The notes below the pieces were generated by a model. The model was not told the DNA's origin. It searched no databases and saw nothing but the letters and a program-made list of their open reading frames with translations. This document shows positions 42,405-54,035 of a stretch of 64,000 nt of DNA, in pieces (position 1 is the stretch's first letter; each line of letters begins with the position of its first letter). A program made the translations under genes and the position numbers. Source of the DNA: Porticoccaceae bacterium (GTDB lineage: Bacteria > Pseudomonadota > Gammaproteobacteria > Pseudomonadales > Porticoccaceae); NCBI GenBank assembly GCA_026005035.1, contig BPKH01000008.1:1-64000 (forward strand), given 5' to 3'.

Positions 42405-43781
42405 GTGACCGCGCTCTTCGCCTGGCTCTTTTTGGCCCTCGGCGTCTCCTTTTTCTGCTCCCTGGCCGAGGCGGTGCTGCTGTCTGTCACCTGGGGCCAC
42501 ATCGGCGCCCTGCGCCTGTCCGGCCAGCAGGCCACCGCCCACCGCCTGGAAGCGCTCAAGCGCGATGTCGAAGCGCCCCTCGCGGTGATCCTCACCCTCA
42601 ACACCGTGGCCCACACCATGGGCGCCGCGGGGGTCGGCGCCGAGGCGACGCGCCTCTTCGGCCACGCCGCCCTGGGGGCGACCTCGGCGATCCTCACCCT
42701 GCTGGTGCTCGTCCTCTCGGAGATCCTGCCCAAGACCTTGGGCGCCGCCCATTGGCGGCGGCTCGCCGGCCCGGTGGCGGCGGTGCTGGCCGCCCTGGTG
42801 GTGGCCGCCCGGCCTTTGGTTTGGCTACTCGCCCGCTTCACCCGCAGCATCGCCGCCCAGGCGCGGCAGAAGCACACCAGCCGCGAGGAGGTCCTCGCCC
42901 TCCTCCAGCTGGCGCGGCGCGAGGAGGTGCTCGACGAGCGGGAAGCGCGCCTGGTGGAGCACGTGCTGATGCTGCGCGAGCTGCGGGTGGAGGAGATCAT
43001 GACCCCGGCGTCGATGATCCAGCGCCTGCCGGAATCCCTCCGGGTGGGGGAGTTCCTCGCCTGCCACGGCGATGTCCAGTTTTCCCGCATCCCCCTCTAC
43101 CGCGACGATCCGGATCGGCTCACCGGCTTCGTCCTGCGCAGCGAACTGTTGATGGCCGCCGCCCACGGCCAGACCGACCTGCCCCTCGCCCACTTCCGCC
43201 GCGAGCTGTTGGCGGTGCCCGACAAGCTCGGGGTGCTCGCCGCCTTCGACCGCTTCCTGCGCGCCGGCGTCCACATCATGGCGGTCTACGACGAATACGG
43301 CAGCCTGCGCGGCCTCGTCACCCTGGAAGACGTGATCGAGACCCTCATGGGCCTCGAGATCGTCGACGAGAGCGACCGGGAGCCCGACCTCCAGGCCGCC
43401 GCCCGCCGCCGCTGGCTGGACCGGGCCCGGGAGCTCGGGGTGTCCCTCGACGAGTTAGACTCCTGGTCCCAGGGCGGGAGCGCTCAGCTCACCCGCGCGG
43501 TCAGCCGCCGCAGCCGTTCGAACAGGCGCCGGCGGGCCGGGCCGGGAGCGGGCTCGGCGCGGGCGGCGCGCATCAGGCTGCGGATCTCTTGGCGGGGCAG
43601 GTCGGGCCAGGCGGCGAGCAGCTCGCCCAGGGCTGCGTCCCCCTCGGCCAGGAGCCGCTCGCACCACTGGTCGACGACGCGGAAGTGGTGGCGGAAGCGG
43701 CGCGCCTCGGCGTCCAGGGCGGCCAGGGCGGCTTCCAGGGCGGGGCGGTCTTCCTCCTCGGCGAGGCGGCGTGCCAGGTAG
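42405..43781 (+). CDS. CNNM/CBS-domain membrane protein (CorC/hemolysin-like), 3' end extended antisense to darP
   Basis: The first 345 or so residues form a normal CNNM transporter-like protein. There are four hydrophobic segments (LFAWLFLALGVSFFCSLAEA; NTVAHTMGAAGVGAEA; LLVLVLSEILPKTLG) and then paired CBS domains (LRELRVEEIMTPASMIQRLP; HIMAVYDEYGSLRGLVTLED). Homologues normally end near RARELGV. Here the frame continues about 110 residues of Arg/Ser-rich sequence across the darP gene on the other strand. A TAG is present in the +1 frame at the expected end (TTAG near 43454), so a frameshift or lost stop is likely. Family members affect Mg2+/Co2+ handling. Confidence 0.75.
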   Translation: MTALFAWLFLALGVSFFCSLAEAVLLSVTWGHIGALRLSGQQATAHRLEALKRDVEAPLAVILTLNTVAHTMGAAGVGAEATRLFGHAALGATSAILTLLVLVLSEILPKTLGAAHWRRLAGPVAAVLAALVVAARPLVWLLARFTRSIAAQARQKHTSREEVLALLQLARREEVLDEREARLVEHVLMLRELRVEEIMTPASMIQRLPESLRVGEFLACHGDVQFSRIPLYRDDPDRLTGFVLRSELLMAAAHGQTDLPLAHFRRELLAVPDKLGVLAAFDRFLRAGVHIMAVYDEYGSLRGLVTLEDVIETLMGLEIVDESDREPDLQAAARRRWLDRARELGVSLDELDSWSQGGSAQLTRAVSRRSRSNRRRRAGPGAGSARAARIRLRISWRGRSGQAASSSPRAASPSARSRSHHWSTTRKWWRKRRASASRAARAASRAGRSSSSARRRAR

Positions 43782-43999
43782 CGCAGTTGGCGGCGGCGCG
43801 CTTCCGAGTCGGGCAGGCGGCGGTAGAGGGCGATCCCCTCGCGGAAGGGGGCGGAGAGGGGCAGCTGGCTGCGCTGCGAGTCGGGCAGGGCGGCGAGCCG
43901 CTCGGCCAGGGCGGCGAGCGCCGCCAGTTCCCGCTTGCGCTGGCTCTTGGAGGGGCGTTCGGGTGCGGCGGGGGGCTGCTGCGGTTCGCGGTCAGGCAC
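43484..43999 (-). CDS. darP: Ribosome-associated protein DarP (YjgA)
   Basis: A 171-residue charged helical protein starting at GTG. It shows the DUF615 pattern: KSQRKRELAALAALAERLAALP, RRQLRYLARRLAEEED, HFRVVDQWCERLLAEG and a C-terminal EIRSLMRAARAE. E. coli YjgA (DarP) binds late-stage 50S ribosomal precursors. It lies 10 bp downstream of the HPr gene in the same direction, ending the kdsD-lptA-rpoN-hpf block. The plus-strand CNNM frame overlaps nearly 300 bp of its 3' half. Confidence 0.92.
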   Translation of the reverse strand: MPDREPQQPPAAPERPSKSQRKRELAALAALAERLAALPDSQRSQLPLSAPFREGIALYRRLPDSEARRRQLRYLARRLAEEEDRPALEAALAALDAEARRFRHHFRVVDQWCERLLAEGDAALGELLAAWPDLPRQEIRSLMRAARAEPAPGPARRRLFERLRRLTARVS

Positions 44000-44009
44000 G
44001 GGGCCGCCC

Positions 44010-44279
44010 TCACTGGGGTTCGCCGAAGCGCTCGGCGATGAGGGCGCGGATCGCCTCGCAGGCCTCGGCCTCGTCCTCGCCGTCGAACAAAAATTCCAGG
44101 GTGGTGCCCTGCCCGGCGGCGAGGAGCATCAGGGACATGACGCTCTTGGCGTCCACCAGTTTGCCGTTCATCCCGGTGCGGATGGTGCAGGCGAAGCGGG
44201 CCGCCGTGGAGGCCAGCTTGGCGGCGGCCCGGGCGTGCAGGCCGAGCTTGTTGACGATGGTGATCCGGGTTTCGATCAT
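44010..44279 (-). CDS. Phosphocarrier protein HPr/NPr
   Basis: An 89-residue phosphocarrier. His15 lies in NKLGLHARAAAKL, the site phosphorylated by enzyme I. Ser46 is at the position of the regulatory serine (DAKSVMSLMLLAAGQG). In this position behind ptsN and rapZ it is most likely the NPr/PtsO of the nitrogen-PTS or a shared HPr. No carbohydrate PTS genes are nearby. The next step may be transfer to PtsN, encoded 0.9 kb upstream. Confidence 0.94.
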   Translation of the reverse strand: MIETRITIVNKLGLHARAAAKLASTAARFACTIRTGMNGKLVDAKSVMSLMLLAAGQGTTLEFLFDGEDEAEACEAIRALIAERFGEPQ

Positions 44280-44310
44280 GGCGCCATGAAATCCGTTGCT
44301 CGGGGGGGTG

Positions 44311-45180
44311 TCAAGGCGCGGGCCGCGCCGCCCGCTCCAGCTCCCGGTGGCGCACCTGGACGTCGGCGAAGCGGTCGCGGAAGTGGCGGGCCAGCCGCTC
44401 GGCCAGGTAGACCGAGCGGTGCTGGCCCCCGGTGCAGCCCAGGGCCACGGTGAGGTAGCTTCGCCCACTGGCGGCCAGCTCCGGCAGCCAGCGGGCGAGG
44501 AAGGCGATCAGGTCGCCCTCCAGGGCGGCCACCTGCGGCTCGCCGGCCAAAAAGGCGGCCACCGGGGCGTCGAGCCCGGTCTGCTGGCGCAACCCGGCCA
44601 TCCAGTGGGGGTTGGGCAGACAGCGCACGTCGAAGACGAAGTCGGCGTCGGCGGGCACGCCGTGCTTGTAGCCGAAGGAGAGGAAGAGCACCGAGGTTTG
44701 GCCGTGCCGCTCGGGGGCGACGCGGCTTTGGACGACGTCGCGCAGCTCGTGGAGGGTGAGGCTGGTGGTGTCGATTCGGCAGTCGGCCACCGCCAGCACG
44801 GGCTCGAGGAGGTCGCGCTCCAGGGCGAGCGCCCGCGGCAGGTCGACGTCGGGGCCGGTGAGGGGATGGCGGCGGCGGGTTTCGCTGAAGCGGCGCAGCA
44901 AGACCGGATCGGCGCAGTCCAGGTAGAGGACTTCGCAGTGCACCCCCTGGGCCTTCAGGGATGCGAGGCGCGCTGGCAGGCTGTGGAGGGCGTCGCCCGG
45001 GGTGCGGACGTCGATCCCCACCGCCACCCGGGTGCGCCCGCCGCGGCCGAGCTCGTCCACCAGGGCGGGCAGCAGGCCCGCCGGCAGGTTGTCGATACAG
45101 GTGAAGCCCACGTCCTCGAGGACATGCAGGGCGGTGCTCTTGCCCGAGCCGGAGCGACCGCTCACCACGAGAAGGCGCAT
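44311..45180 (-). CDS. rapZ: RNase adapter protein RapZ
   Basis: A 289-residue nucleotide-binding protein. Walker A is VSGRSGSGKST, Walker B-like is CEVLYLDCAD, FLSFGYKHGVPADADFVFDVR is strongly conserved, and the C-terminal domain ends SYLTVALGCTGGQHRSVYL. In E. coli RapZ targets the small RNA GlmZ to RNase E and so sets glucosamine-6-phosphate synthase levels. Its ATG overlaps the ptsN stop by one base (TGATG). Confidence 0.95.
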   Translation of the reverse strand: MRLLVVSGRSGSGKSTALHVLEDVGFTCIDNLPAGLLPALVDELGRGGRTRVAVGIDVRTPGDALHSLPARLASLKAQGVHCEVLYLDCADPVLLRRFSETRRRHPLTGPDVDLPRALALERDLLEPVLAVADCRIDTTSLTLHELRDVVQSRVAPERHGQTSVLFLSFGYKHGVPADADFVFDVRCLPNPHWMAGLRQQTGLDAPVAAFLAGEPQVAALEGDLIAFLARWLPELAASGRSYLTVALGCTGGQHRSVYLAERLARHFRDRFADVQVRHRELERAARPAP

Positions 45181-45659
45181 CAGCCGGCCGTTTCCCGTTC
45201 CCGCTCGGCCGCCAGGGCGGCCTCGAAGAGGTCGCGGTCGGAGTCGGCCGCCCGCAGCCGGCGGCGGTTTTCGGGGCGTTCCAGGAGGCGGGCAATGGCC
45301 GCCAGGGCGTCCAGGTGTTCCTGGCGGTGTTCTTCGGGCACGATGAGGCCGAACACCAGGTCGACCGGCTCGCCGTCGGCGGCGTCGAAATCGATGCCCC
45401 GGTCCAGGTGGAGCAGGGCGCCCACCAGCCGGTCGAGGCCGGGCACCCGGCAGTGGGGGATGGCCACGCCGTGGCCGATCCCAGTACTGCCGAGCTCCTC
45501 GCGGGCCAGGAGGCTGCGGTAGATGGTGTCGGCGTCGGGCAGGTCGCCCCCCTCGCTCAGGCACTGGGAGAGGTATTCCAGCACCCGCTTCTTGCTGGTG
45601 CCGGGCACCGCCGAGCGGCTGCGGCCGAGAGTCAGGAAGTCCGCGATCCGGCTGGTCAC
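45180..45659 (-). CDS. ptsN: Nitrogen-PTS IIA component PtsN
   Basis: A 159-residue IIA-Ntr protein. The phosphorylatable His is in GIGHGVAIPHCRV, preceded by LLAREELGSTGIG; GLIVPEEHRQEHLDALAAIARLL matches the family C-terminal half. PtsN regulates potassium transport and other processes through its phosphorylation state. It lies between hpf and rapZ as in E. coli, overlapping rapZ by one base. Confidence 0.95.
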   Translation of the reverse strand: MTSRIADFLTLGRSRSAVPGTSKKRVLEYLSQCLSEGGDLPDADTIYRSLLAREELGSTGIGHGVAIPHCRVPGLDRLVGALLHLDRGIDFDAADGEPVDLVFGLIVPEEHRQEHLDALAAIARLLERPENRRRLRAADSDRDLFEAALAAERERETAG

Positions 45660-45662
45660 GAC

Positions 45663-45953
45663 TCAGTGTCCCCGCAGCTTTTCTTTGTACTTGATGAGTT
45701 GCCGGTCGAGCTTGTCCACGAGGCTGTCGATGGCGGCGTAGAGGTCTTCGTGGGTGGCGTCGGCGAAGAGCTCGCCGCCGCTGACGTGGATCTTGGCTTC
45801 CGCCTTCTGGGTGAGCTTGTTGTCCACCGAGAGGATGACGTGGGTGGAGGTGATCCGGTCGAAGTGTTTCTCCAGGCGCGACAGTTTGCTGGTGACGTAG
45901 TCGCGGATGGCGTCGGTGATCTCCAGGTGATGACCGGTGATGTTCAGCTGCAT
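45663..45953 (-). CDS. hpf: Ribosome hibernation-promoting factor, short form
   Basis: A 96-residue short HPF. It shows MQLNITGHHLEITDAIRDYV, SRLEKHFDRITSTHVILSVD and the C-terminal AAIDSLVDKLDRQLIKYKEK. Short HPF promotes 100S ribosome dimers with RMF in stationary phase. The position right after rpoN is the conserved gammaproteobacterial one. It starts 19 bp after the rpoN stop. Confidence 0.95.
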   Translation of the reverse strand: MQLNITGHHLEITDAIRDYVTSKLSRLEKHFDRITSTHVILSVDNKLTQKAEAKIHVSGGELFADATHEDLYAAIDSLVDKLDRQLIKYKEKLRGH

Positions 45954-45972
45954 GGGGGTCTCCTCGTGTCGA

Positions 45973-47418
45973 TCAGGGGCGGATGCCCTGCTTGAAGCGC
46001 TTGCGCTCGGCGGCCGTGGGGATGCCCAGGGCCTCGCGGTACTTGGCCACGGTGCGCCGCGCCACCTGGATGCCGCGGGCCGCGAACTGCTCGGCGAGCT
46101 TGGCGTCGCTCAGGGGGCGGGCGGGATCTTCGGCGTCGATCATCTTGCGCAGCATGGCGCGGATGGCGGTGGCCGAACACTCGCCGCCGTCGTCGGTGGC
46201 CACGTGGCTCGAAAAGAAGTACTTGAGCTCGAACACCCCCCGCGGCGTCTCGATGTACTTGTGGGTGGTGACCCGCGAGACGGTGGATTCGTGCAGGCCG
46301 AGCCGCTCGGCGACGTCGGCCAGGATCAGCGGGCGCATGGCCTCGGGGCCGCGCTCGAGGAAGCCGCGCTGCAGTTCGACGATGCAGGCCGCCACCTTGA
46401 GCAGCGTTTCGTTGCGGCTCTCTAGGCTGCGCAGGAACCAGCGCGCCTCCTGGAGCTGGGTGCGCAGGAAGCGGTTGTCGCTGCTGTCATCGGCGCGCCG
46501 CACCAGGGCGGCGTAGTGGCGGTTGAGGGCCAGGCGCGGGGTGACCTCGGGGTTGAGGCTGACCCGCCAGGCGCCGTTTTCCTTCACCACCTGCACGTCG
46601 GGAATCACGTACTCCACCTGCACGCCGCCGATGCGCTCGCCGGGGTGGGGGTTGAGGCTGCGGATGAGGGCCACCGCCCCCTCTAGCGCCTCCGGGGGCA
46701 GGCCGGTGAGGCGGGCCAGGCGGGGGTAGTCGCGCTGGGCCACCAGCTCCAGGTGCGCTTCCACCAGGCGCAGGGCTTCGCCGCGCCAGGGGGTGGTCGG
46801 ATCCAGCTGGCGCAGCTGGATCGCCAAGCACTCGGCGAGCGAGGTGGCGGCCACGCCGGGGGGGTCGAACTGCTGCACCCGGTGGAGCACGGCGAGCACC
46901 TCCTCCCGGTCGAGGCCGAGCTCGGCGAGACCCGCGTGGATCTCATCGATGGGCAGGGAGAGGAAGCCGTCTTCGTCCACCGCGTCGATGATCGCCTCGG
47001 CCACCACGCGGTCGGTGGGGGACATGGGGGTGAGGTTGAGCTGCCAGAGCAGGTGGTCGCGGAGTGTCTCGGTGACCCGGTGGAAAGCCTCAAAGTCCCG
47101 CTCTTCCTCGTCGCCACCGCCGCCCGCGTTCGCCGGAAAGATGTCCTCCCAGCGGGCGTCCACCGGCAGCTCTTCGGGGATCTCCTCCGCGGCGCCGTCG
47201 CCGCCGAGCGCTTCTTCGGCTTGAGACTCCGCTTCCACCGCCGGGGCGGACTCCTCGTCCAGCTCTTCGGCGAGCTCCAGCATGGGGTTGGACCACAGCG
47301 CCTGCTGGATCTCCTGGCGCAGCTCCAGGGATGACAGCTGGAGCAACCGGATGGCCTGCTGCAGCTGGGGCGTCATGGAGAGCTGCTGGCCGATCTTGAG
47401 TTGCAGGCGCTGCTTCAT
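45973..47418 (-). CDS. rpoN: RNA polymerase sigma-54 factor
   Basis: A 481-residue sigma factor. The Gln/Leu-rich region I is MKQRLQLKIGQQLSMTPQLQ and continues with ESAPAVEAE-type acidic region II. The core-binding and DNA-binding regions follow, and the RpoN box is ARRTVAKYREALGIP near the C-terminus. MKQRLQ is the usual start. It directs transcription of genes needing bacterial enhancer-binding proteins. The order lptB-rpoN-hpf-ptsN-rapZ is conserved, so PtsN/RapZ regulation is linked by location. Confidence 0.96.
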   Translation of the reverse strand: MKQRLQLKIGQQLSMTPQLQQAIRLLQLSSLELRQEIQQALWSNPMLELAEELDEESAPAVEAESQAEEALGGDGAAEEIPEELPVDARWEDIFPANAGGGGDEEERDFEAFHRVTETLRDHLLWQLNLTPMSPTDRVVAEAIIDAVDEDGFLSLPIDEIHAGLAELGLDREEVLAVLHRVQQFDPPGVAATSLAECLAIQLRQLDPTTPWRGEALRLVEAHLELVAQRDYPRLARLTGLPPEALEGAVALIRSLNPHPGERIGGVQVEYVIPDVQVVKENGAWRVSLNPEVTPRLALNRHYAALVRRADDSSDNRFLRTQLQEARWFLRSLESRNETLLKVAACIVELQRGFLERGPEAMRPLILADVAERLGLHESTVSRVTTHKYIETPRGVFELKYFFSSHVATDDGGECSATAIRAMLRKMIDAEDPARPLSDAKLAEQFAARGIQVARRTVAKYREALGIPTAAERKRFKQGIRP

Positions 47419-47514
47419 CACGGTCCGTCGCCTTGTCCTGCAACCAGTGTAGCGCCGCGCCTCGCCCCGGTGCAATGCGCGGGAGGCGGAATTGCCTGCA
47501 AAATGCGTGCCTTG

Positions 47515-48240
47515 TCAGAGGCGAAAGCCTTCCCCCAGGTAGGTGCGCCGCACCAGGGGATCGGCGAGGATCTCGGCGGGGGTGCCGTGGGCGATCACCC
47601 GCCCTTCGCCGACGATGTAGGCGCGCTGGCACAGGTCCAGGGTGTCGCGCACGTTGTGGTCGGTGATCAGCACGCCGATGCCGCGATCGCGAAGGTGGCG
47701 GACGATGGCCTTGACGTCGCCCACCGAGATCGGGTCGACGCCGGCGAAGGGCTCGTCGAGGAGCAGGAAGCGCGGCTCCCGGGCCAGCGCCCGGGCGATC
47801 TCCACCCGGCGCCGCTCGCCCCCGGAGAGGCTCAGACCCTGGGCGTGGCGCAGGTGGTCGATGTGGAATTCGGCGAGCAGCGCGTCGAGGGTTTCCCGGC
47901 GGGCGGCGGCGCTCAACTCGCGGCGGGTCTCCAGGACCGCGAGCAGGTTTTCCTCGACGGTGAGCCGGCGGAAGACGGAGGGCTCCTGGGGCAGGTAGCC
48001 GAGTCCGGCCCGGGCGCGGCGGTGCATGGGCAGCCGCGTGAGGTCCAGCTGGTCCATCCACACCCGACCGGCATCCGGGGGGATGAGCCCGACGATCATG
48101 TAAAAGCAGGTGGTCTTGCCCGCCCCGTTGGGGCCGAGCAGGCCGACGATCTCGCCCCCGGCCACCTCCAGCGAGACGTCGACGATGACCGGCCGCTTGC
48201 GGTAGCTCTTGGCCAGGTGTTCGGCGCGCAGCGAGGCCAT
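47515..48240 (-). CDS. lptB: LPS export ABC transporter ATPase LptB
   Basis: A 241-residue ATPase powering LPS extraction by LptFG. Walker [20 protein letters not shown], the LptB-typical Q-loop [19 protein letters not shown], signature [17 protein letters not shown] and Walker [15 protein letters not shown] are present. The lptA stop lies in ATGATGG: either ATG (48243 or 48240) could start the gene. I favour the second because the GAGGT site is better spaced from it. Confidence 0.95.
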   Translation of the reverse strand: MASLRAEHLAKSYRKRPVIVDVSLEVAGGEIVGLLGPNGAGKTTCFYMIVGLIPPDAGRVWMDQLDLTRLPMHRRARAGLGYLPQEPSVFRRLTVEENLLAVLETRRELSAAARRETLDALLAEFHIDHLRHAQGLSLSGGERRRVEIARALAREPRFLLLDEPFAGVDPISVGDVKAIVRHLRDRGIGVLITDHNVRDTLDLCQRAYIVGEGRVIAHGTPAEILADPLVRRTYLGEGFRL

Positions 48241-48749
48241 CATTCCACCTCGGGTTGGCGCTCGGGGGGGATGACCATCCGGATCCGCTCCCGGCCGGAT
48301 TCCTCGCCGCCTCGGGCGCGGATCACCCGCTCGCGCAGGTCGTAGGTGATGCGCGCACCGGAGAGGGTGGCGCCGTCCTGTTCCAGGAGGGCGTCCCCCT
48401 CCAGGACGATCCGCTGTGCCTCCAGGTCGTAGCGGATGGTGCGCGCCCGCGCCACCACCGGGGCGGCACCCGGTTCGGGGATCTGGCGGTAGCTGGCCGG
48501 CGAGCCGGTGCAGACGATGGCCACCACCCGGCGGCCGCGGGTGTGCACCTCGACGCGCTCGGCCTCGATGCGGATGGAGCCCTGGGTGATCACCACGTCG
48601 CCGGTGTAGACGGTGCGCTCCAAGGCCTCTTCGCGGATCGCCTCCCGGGCCTCGATCTGGATGGGCGCCTGGCGGTCCTCGGGCAGCGCCGCCGGCCGCC
48701 CGGCGGCGGCGAGGAGGGCGAGGAGGAGAAGGGCGCGGCGGTGGGCCAT
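48240..48749 (-). CDS. lptA: LPS transport periplasmic protein LptA
   Basis: A 169-residue exported protein. A signal peptide ([20 protein letters not shown]) is followed by the LptA/OstA beta-jellyroll pattern: [46 protein letters not shown]. It bridges LPS from LptC to LptD. Its usual neighbours kdsC and lptC are missing from the 67-bp gap to kdsD. A TGcCATAAT extended -10 on the minus strand (48779-48784) may give it its own promoter. Confidence 0.92.
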   Translation of the reverse strand: MAHRRALLLLALLAAAGRPAALPEDRQAPIQIEAREAIREEALERTVYTGDVVITQGSIRIEAERVEVHTRGRRVVAIVCTGSPASYRQIPEPGAAPVVARARTIRYDLEAQRIVLEGDALLEQDGATLSGARITYDLRERVIRARGGEESGRERIRMVIPPERQPEVE

Positions 48750-48778
48750 GGGCGAAGGAGCCGGTGGGCGGGCCGCCC

Positions 48779-48784
48779 ATTATG
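48779..48784 (-). promoter_or_regulatory. lptA extended -10 promoter candidate
   Basis: TGcCATAAT on the minus strand, hexamer at 48779-48784, 29 bp before the lptA ATG and in the kdsD-lptA gap. Confidence 0.4.
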
Positions 48785-48816
48785 GCACGGCGCGGCCCGC
48801 CACCAGCACGGGATCC

Positions 48817-49788
48817 TCAGAGGATGCCGGCGCGCAACAGGTCGTGCATGTGGATCACGCCGATGGGGTGACGTTCGGCGTCCTCCACCACCAGGGCGGT
48901 GATCTTGCGCTCCTCCATGATCCGCAGCGCCTCGGCGGCGAGCACGTCCTTGCCGACGGTCTGGCAGTTGCGGGTCATCACCTCGCCCACGGTGACCCGG
49001 TTGATGTCCACGTCGTGGTCGATGGCCCGCCGCAGGTCGCCGTCGGTGAACACCCCGGCCAACTCTTCCCGCTCGTTGACCACCGTGGTCATGCCGAGCC
49101 CCTTCTGGGTCATCTCCAACAGGGCGTGGCGGAGGGGCGTGTCGGGCCGTACCCGGGGGATTTCGGCGCCCCGGTGCATGATGTCTTCCACCTTTAGGAG
49201 CAGTCGCCGCCCCAGGGCGCCGCCGGGGTGGGAAAAGGCGAAGTCTTCCGCGGTGAAGCCGCGCGCCTCGAGGAGGGCGATGGCCAGCGCGTCGCCCATC
49301 ACCAGGGTGACGGTGGTGCTGGCGGTGGGGGCGAGGTCCAGGGGGCAGGCCTCCTGTTCGACGCCGATGTCGAGCACCACGTCGGCCATGGTGGCGAGCG
49401 GCGAGTTGGGGTTGCCGGTCATGCTGATCAGGGGCACGCCGAGCCGCTTGATGAGGGGCAGCAGGGTCACCACCTCGGCGGTGTTGCCTGAACTCGAGAT
49501 GGCGATCACCACGTCGCTGCGGGTGAGCATCCCCAGATCGCCGTGGCTCGCCTCGCCGGGGTGGACGAAAAAGGCCGGGGTGCCCGTGCTCGCCAGGGTG
49601 GCGGCGATCTTGCGGCCGATGTGGCCCGACTTGCCCATGCCGGTGACCACCACCCGCCCCTTGCAGGCGAGCATGAGCTGGCAGGCGCGGATGAACTCGG
49701 CGCCGATGCGCTCCTCGAGGCGGGCCACCGCCTCGGCTTCGAGGCGCACCGTGCGCTTGCCGGAAGAGACGTAGTCGAAGGCGCTCAT
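48817..49788 (-). CDS. kdsD: D-arabinose 5-phosphate isomerase KdsD
   Basis: A 323-residue enzyme making arabinose 5-phosphate for Kdo synthesis. The SIS domain shows VVVTGMGKSGHIGRKIAATL, FVHPGEASHGDLGML, SSSGNTAEVVTLLP and SPLATMADVVLDI; two CBS domains follow (LLEMTQKGLGMTTVVNE; VIHMHDLLRAG). HPGEASHGDLG is typical of KdsD/GutQ. The gene is divergent from mlaC with a TATACT -10 at 49817-49822. The usual next gene kdsC is not present. Confidence 0.95.
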   Translation of the reverse strand: MSAFDYVSSGKRTVRLEAEAVARLEERIGAEFIRACQLMLACKGRVVVTGMGKSGHIGRKIAATLASTGTPAFFVHPGEASHGDLGMLTRSDVVIAISSSGNTAEVVTLLPLIKRLGVPLISMTGNPNSPLATMADVVLDIGVEQEACPLDLAPTASTTVTLVMGDALAIALLEARGFTAEDFAFSHPGGALGRRLLLKVEDIMHRGAEIPRVRPDTPLRHALLEMTQKGLGMTTVVNEREELAGVFTDGDLRRAIDHDVDINRVTVGEVMTRNCQTVGKDVLAAEALRIMEERKITALVVEDAERHPIGVIHMHDLLRAGIL

Positions 49789-49816
49789 GGGCAGCGGGCG
49801 ATCGCCAGGGGGCGCT

Positions 49817-49863
49817 AGTATAACCGCCCACCGGTAGCCCGCTCCGCCGGGCGATGGTATAGT
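49817..49863. promoter_or_regulatory. Divergent promoters for kdsD (-) and mlaC (+)
   Basis: Minus strand TATACT at 49817-49822, 28 bp before kdsD. Plus strand extended -10 TGgTATAGT, hexamer at 49858-49863, 42 bp before mlaC. Confidence 0.5.
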
Positions 49864-49905
49864 TCGCCGGCCCCGGATGCACGGCCGCAGCACCAGGACT
49901 CCGCC

Positions 49906-52727
<2,822 letters not shown>

Positions 52728-52731
<4 letters not shown>

Positions 52732-54035
52732 AGGTGCGCAGGCTCTCCACTCGGGATCCCGGGTTCGACGCCGCACTCGCCGAGCTGCTGGCCTGGGAGG
52801 CGGTGGCCGACCCACAGGTGGAGCGGGCGGTGGCGGAGATCATCGAGCGCGTCCGCAGCGAGGGCGACCGCGCCCTGGTCGAGTACACCAACCGCTTCGA
52901 CCGCCGCGCCCTCAGCCGGGCGGCGGAGCTGGCGGTGCCGCCCGAGGCCCTCGCCCGCGCCCACGCCGAGCTGGCCGCGCCGCTGCGCGCCGCCTTGGCG
53001 GCGGCGGCGGAGCGGATCCGTGCGTTCCACGAGCGGCAGCGGGAGCAATCCTGGGAGTTCCGCGACGCCTTGGGCAATCGCCTGGGGCTTCGGGTCACTC
53101 CCCTCGCCCGGGTGGGGATCTACGTGCCCGGCGGCAAGGCCAGTTACCCCTCGTCGGTGCTGATGAACGCCATCCCCGCGCGGGTCGCGGGGGTCGTGGA
53201 GATCGCCATGGCGGTGCCCGCTCCGGAGGGCCACCTGAACCCCCTGGTGCTCGCCGCCGCCCATCTCGCCGGAGTGACCGAGCTGTGGACCATCGGCGGC
53301 GCCCAGGCGGTGGCGGCCTTCGCCTTCGGCACCGAGAGCGTGCGCCCGGTGGACAAGATCGTCGGGCCCGGCAACGCCTACGTGGCCGCCGCCAAGCGGG
53401 CGGTCTTCGGGCGGGTGGGGCTCGACCTGGTGGCCGGGCCGTCGGAGATCCTGATCATCTGCGACGGCGAGACCGACCCGGAGTGGATCGCCCTCGACCT
53501 CTGTTCCCAGGCGGAACACGACGAGAGCGCCCAGGCGATCCTCCTCTCCCCCGACGGCGCCTTTCTCGACCGGGTGGCCGAGTGCCTCCGCCGCCTCCTG
53601 CCCACCCTCGAGCGGCGGGCGGTGATCGAGGCGTCCCTGGCCCGGCGCGGCGCCCTCATCGAGGTGCGCGACCTGGACGAGGCGGCCCGGATCGCCAACC
53701 GGATCGCCCCCGAGCACCTGGAGCTCTCGGTGGCCGAGCCCGAGGCGCTGCTGCCCCACATCCGCCACGCCGGGGCCATCTTCCTCGGCCGCCACACCCC
53801 CGAGGCCCTCGGCGATTACTGTGCGGGGCCCAACCACGTGCTGCCCACCTCCGGCACGGCGCGGTTCTCTTCGCCCCTCGGAGTGTACGACTTCGTGGTG
53901 CGCACCTCGCTGATCCACTGTTCTCCCGCCGGGGCGGCGGAGCTGGCGGGCATCGCCCGCCAGCTGGCCGAGGGGGAATCCCTCACCGCCCACGCCCGCT
54001 CCGCCGCCTGCCGCATTCCCGGAGAGGCGCCGTGA
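52728..54035 (+). CDS. hisD: Histidinol dehydrogenase
   Basis: A 435-residue zinc enzyme catalysing the last two steps of histidine synthesis. Motifs are [61 protein letters not shown] and [12 protein letters not shown] (metal ligands). GTG start behind AAGGAGC. It is translationally coupled to hisG before and hisC after. Confidence 0.96.
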
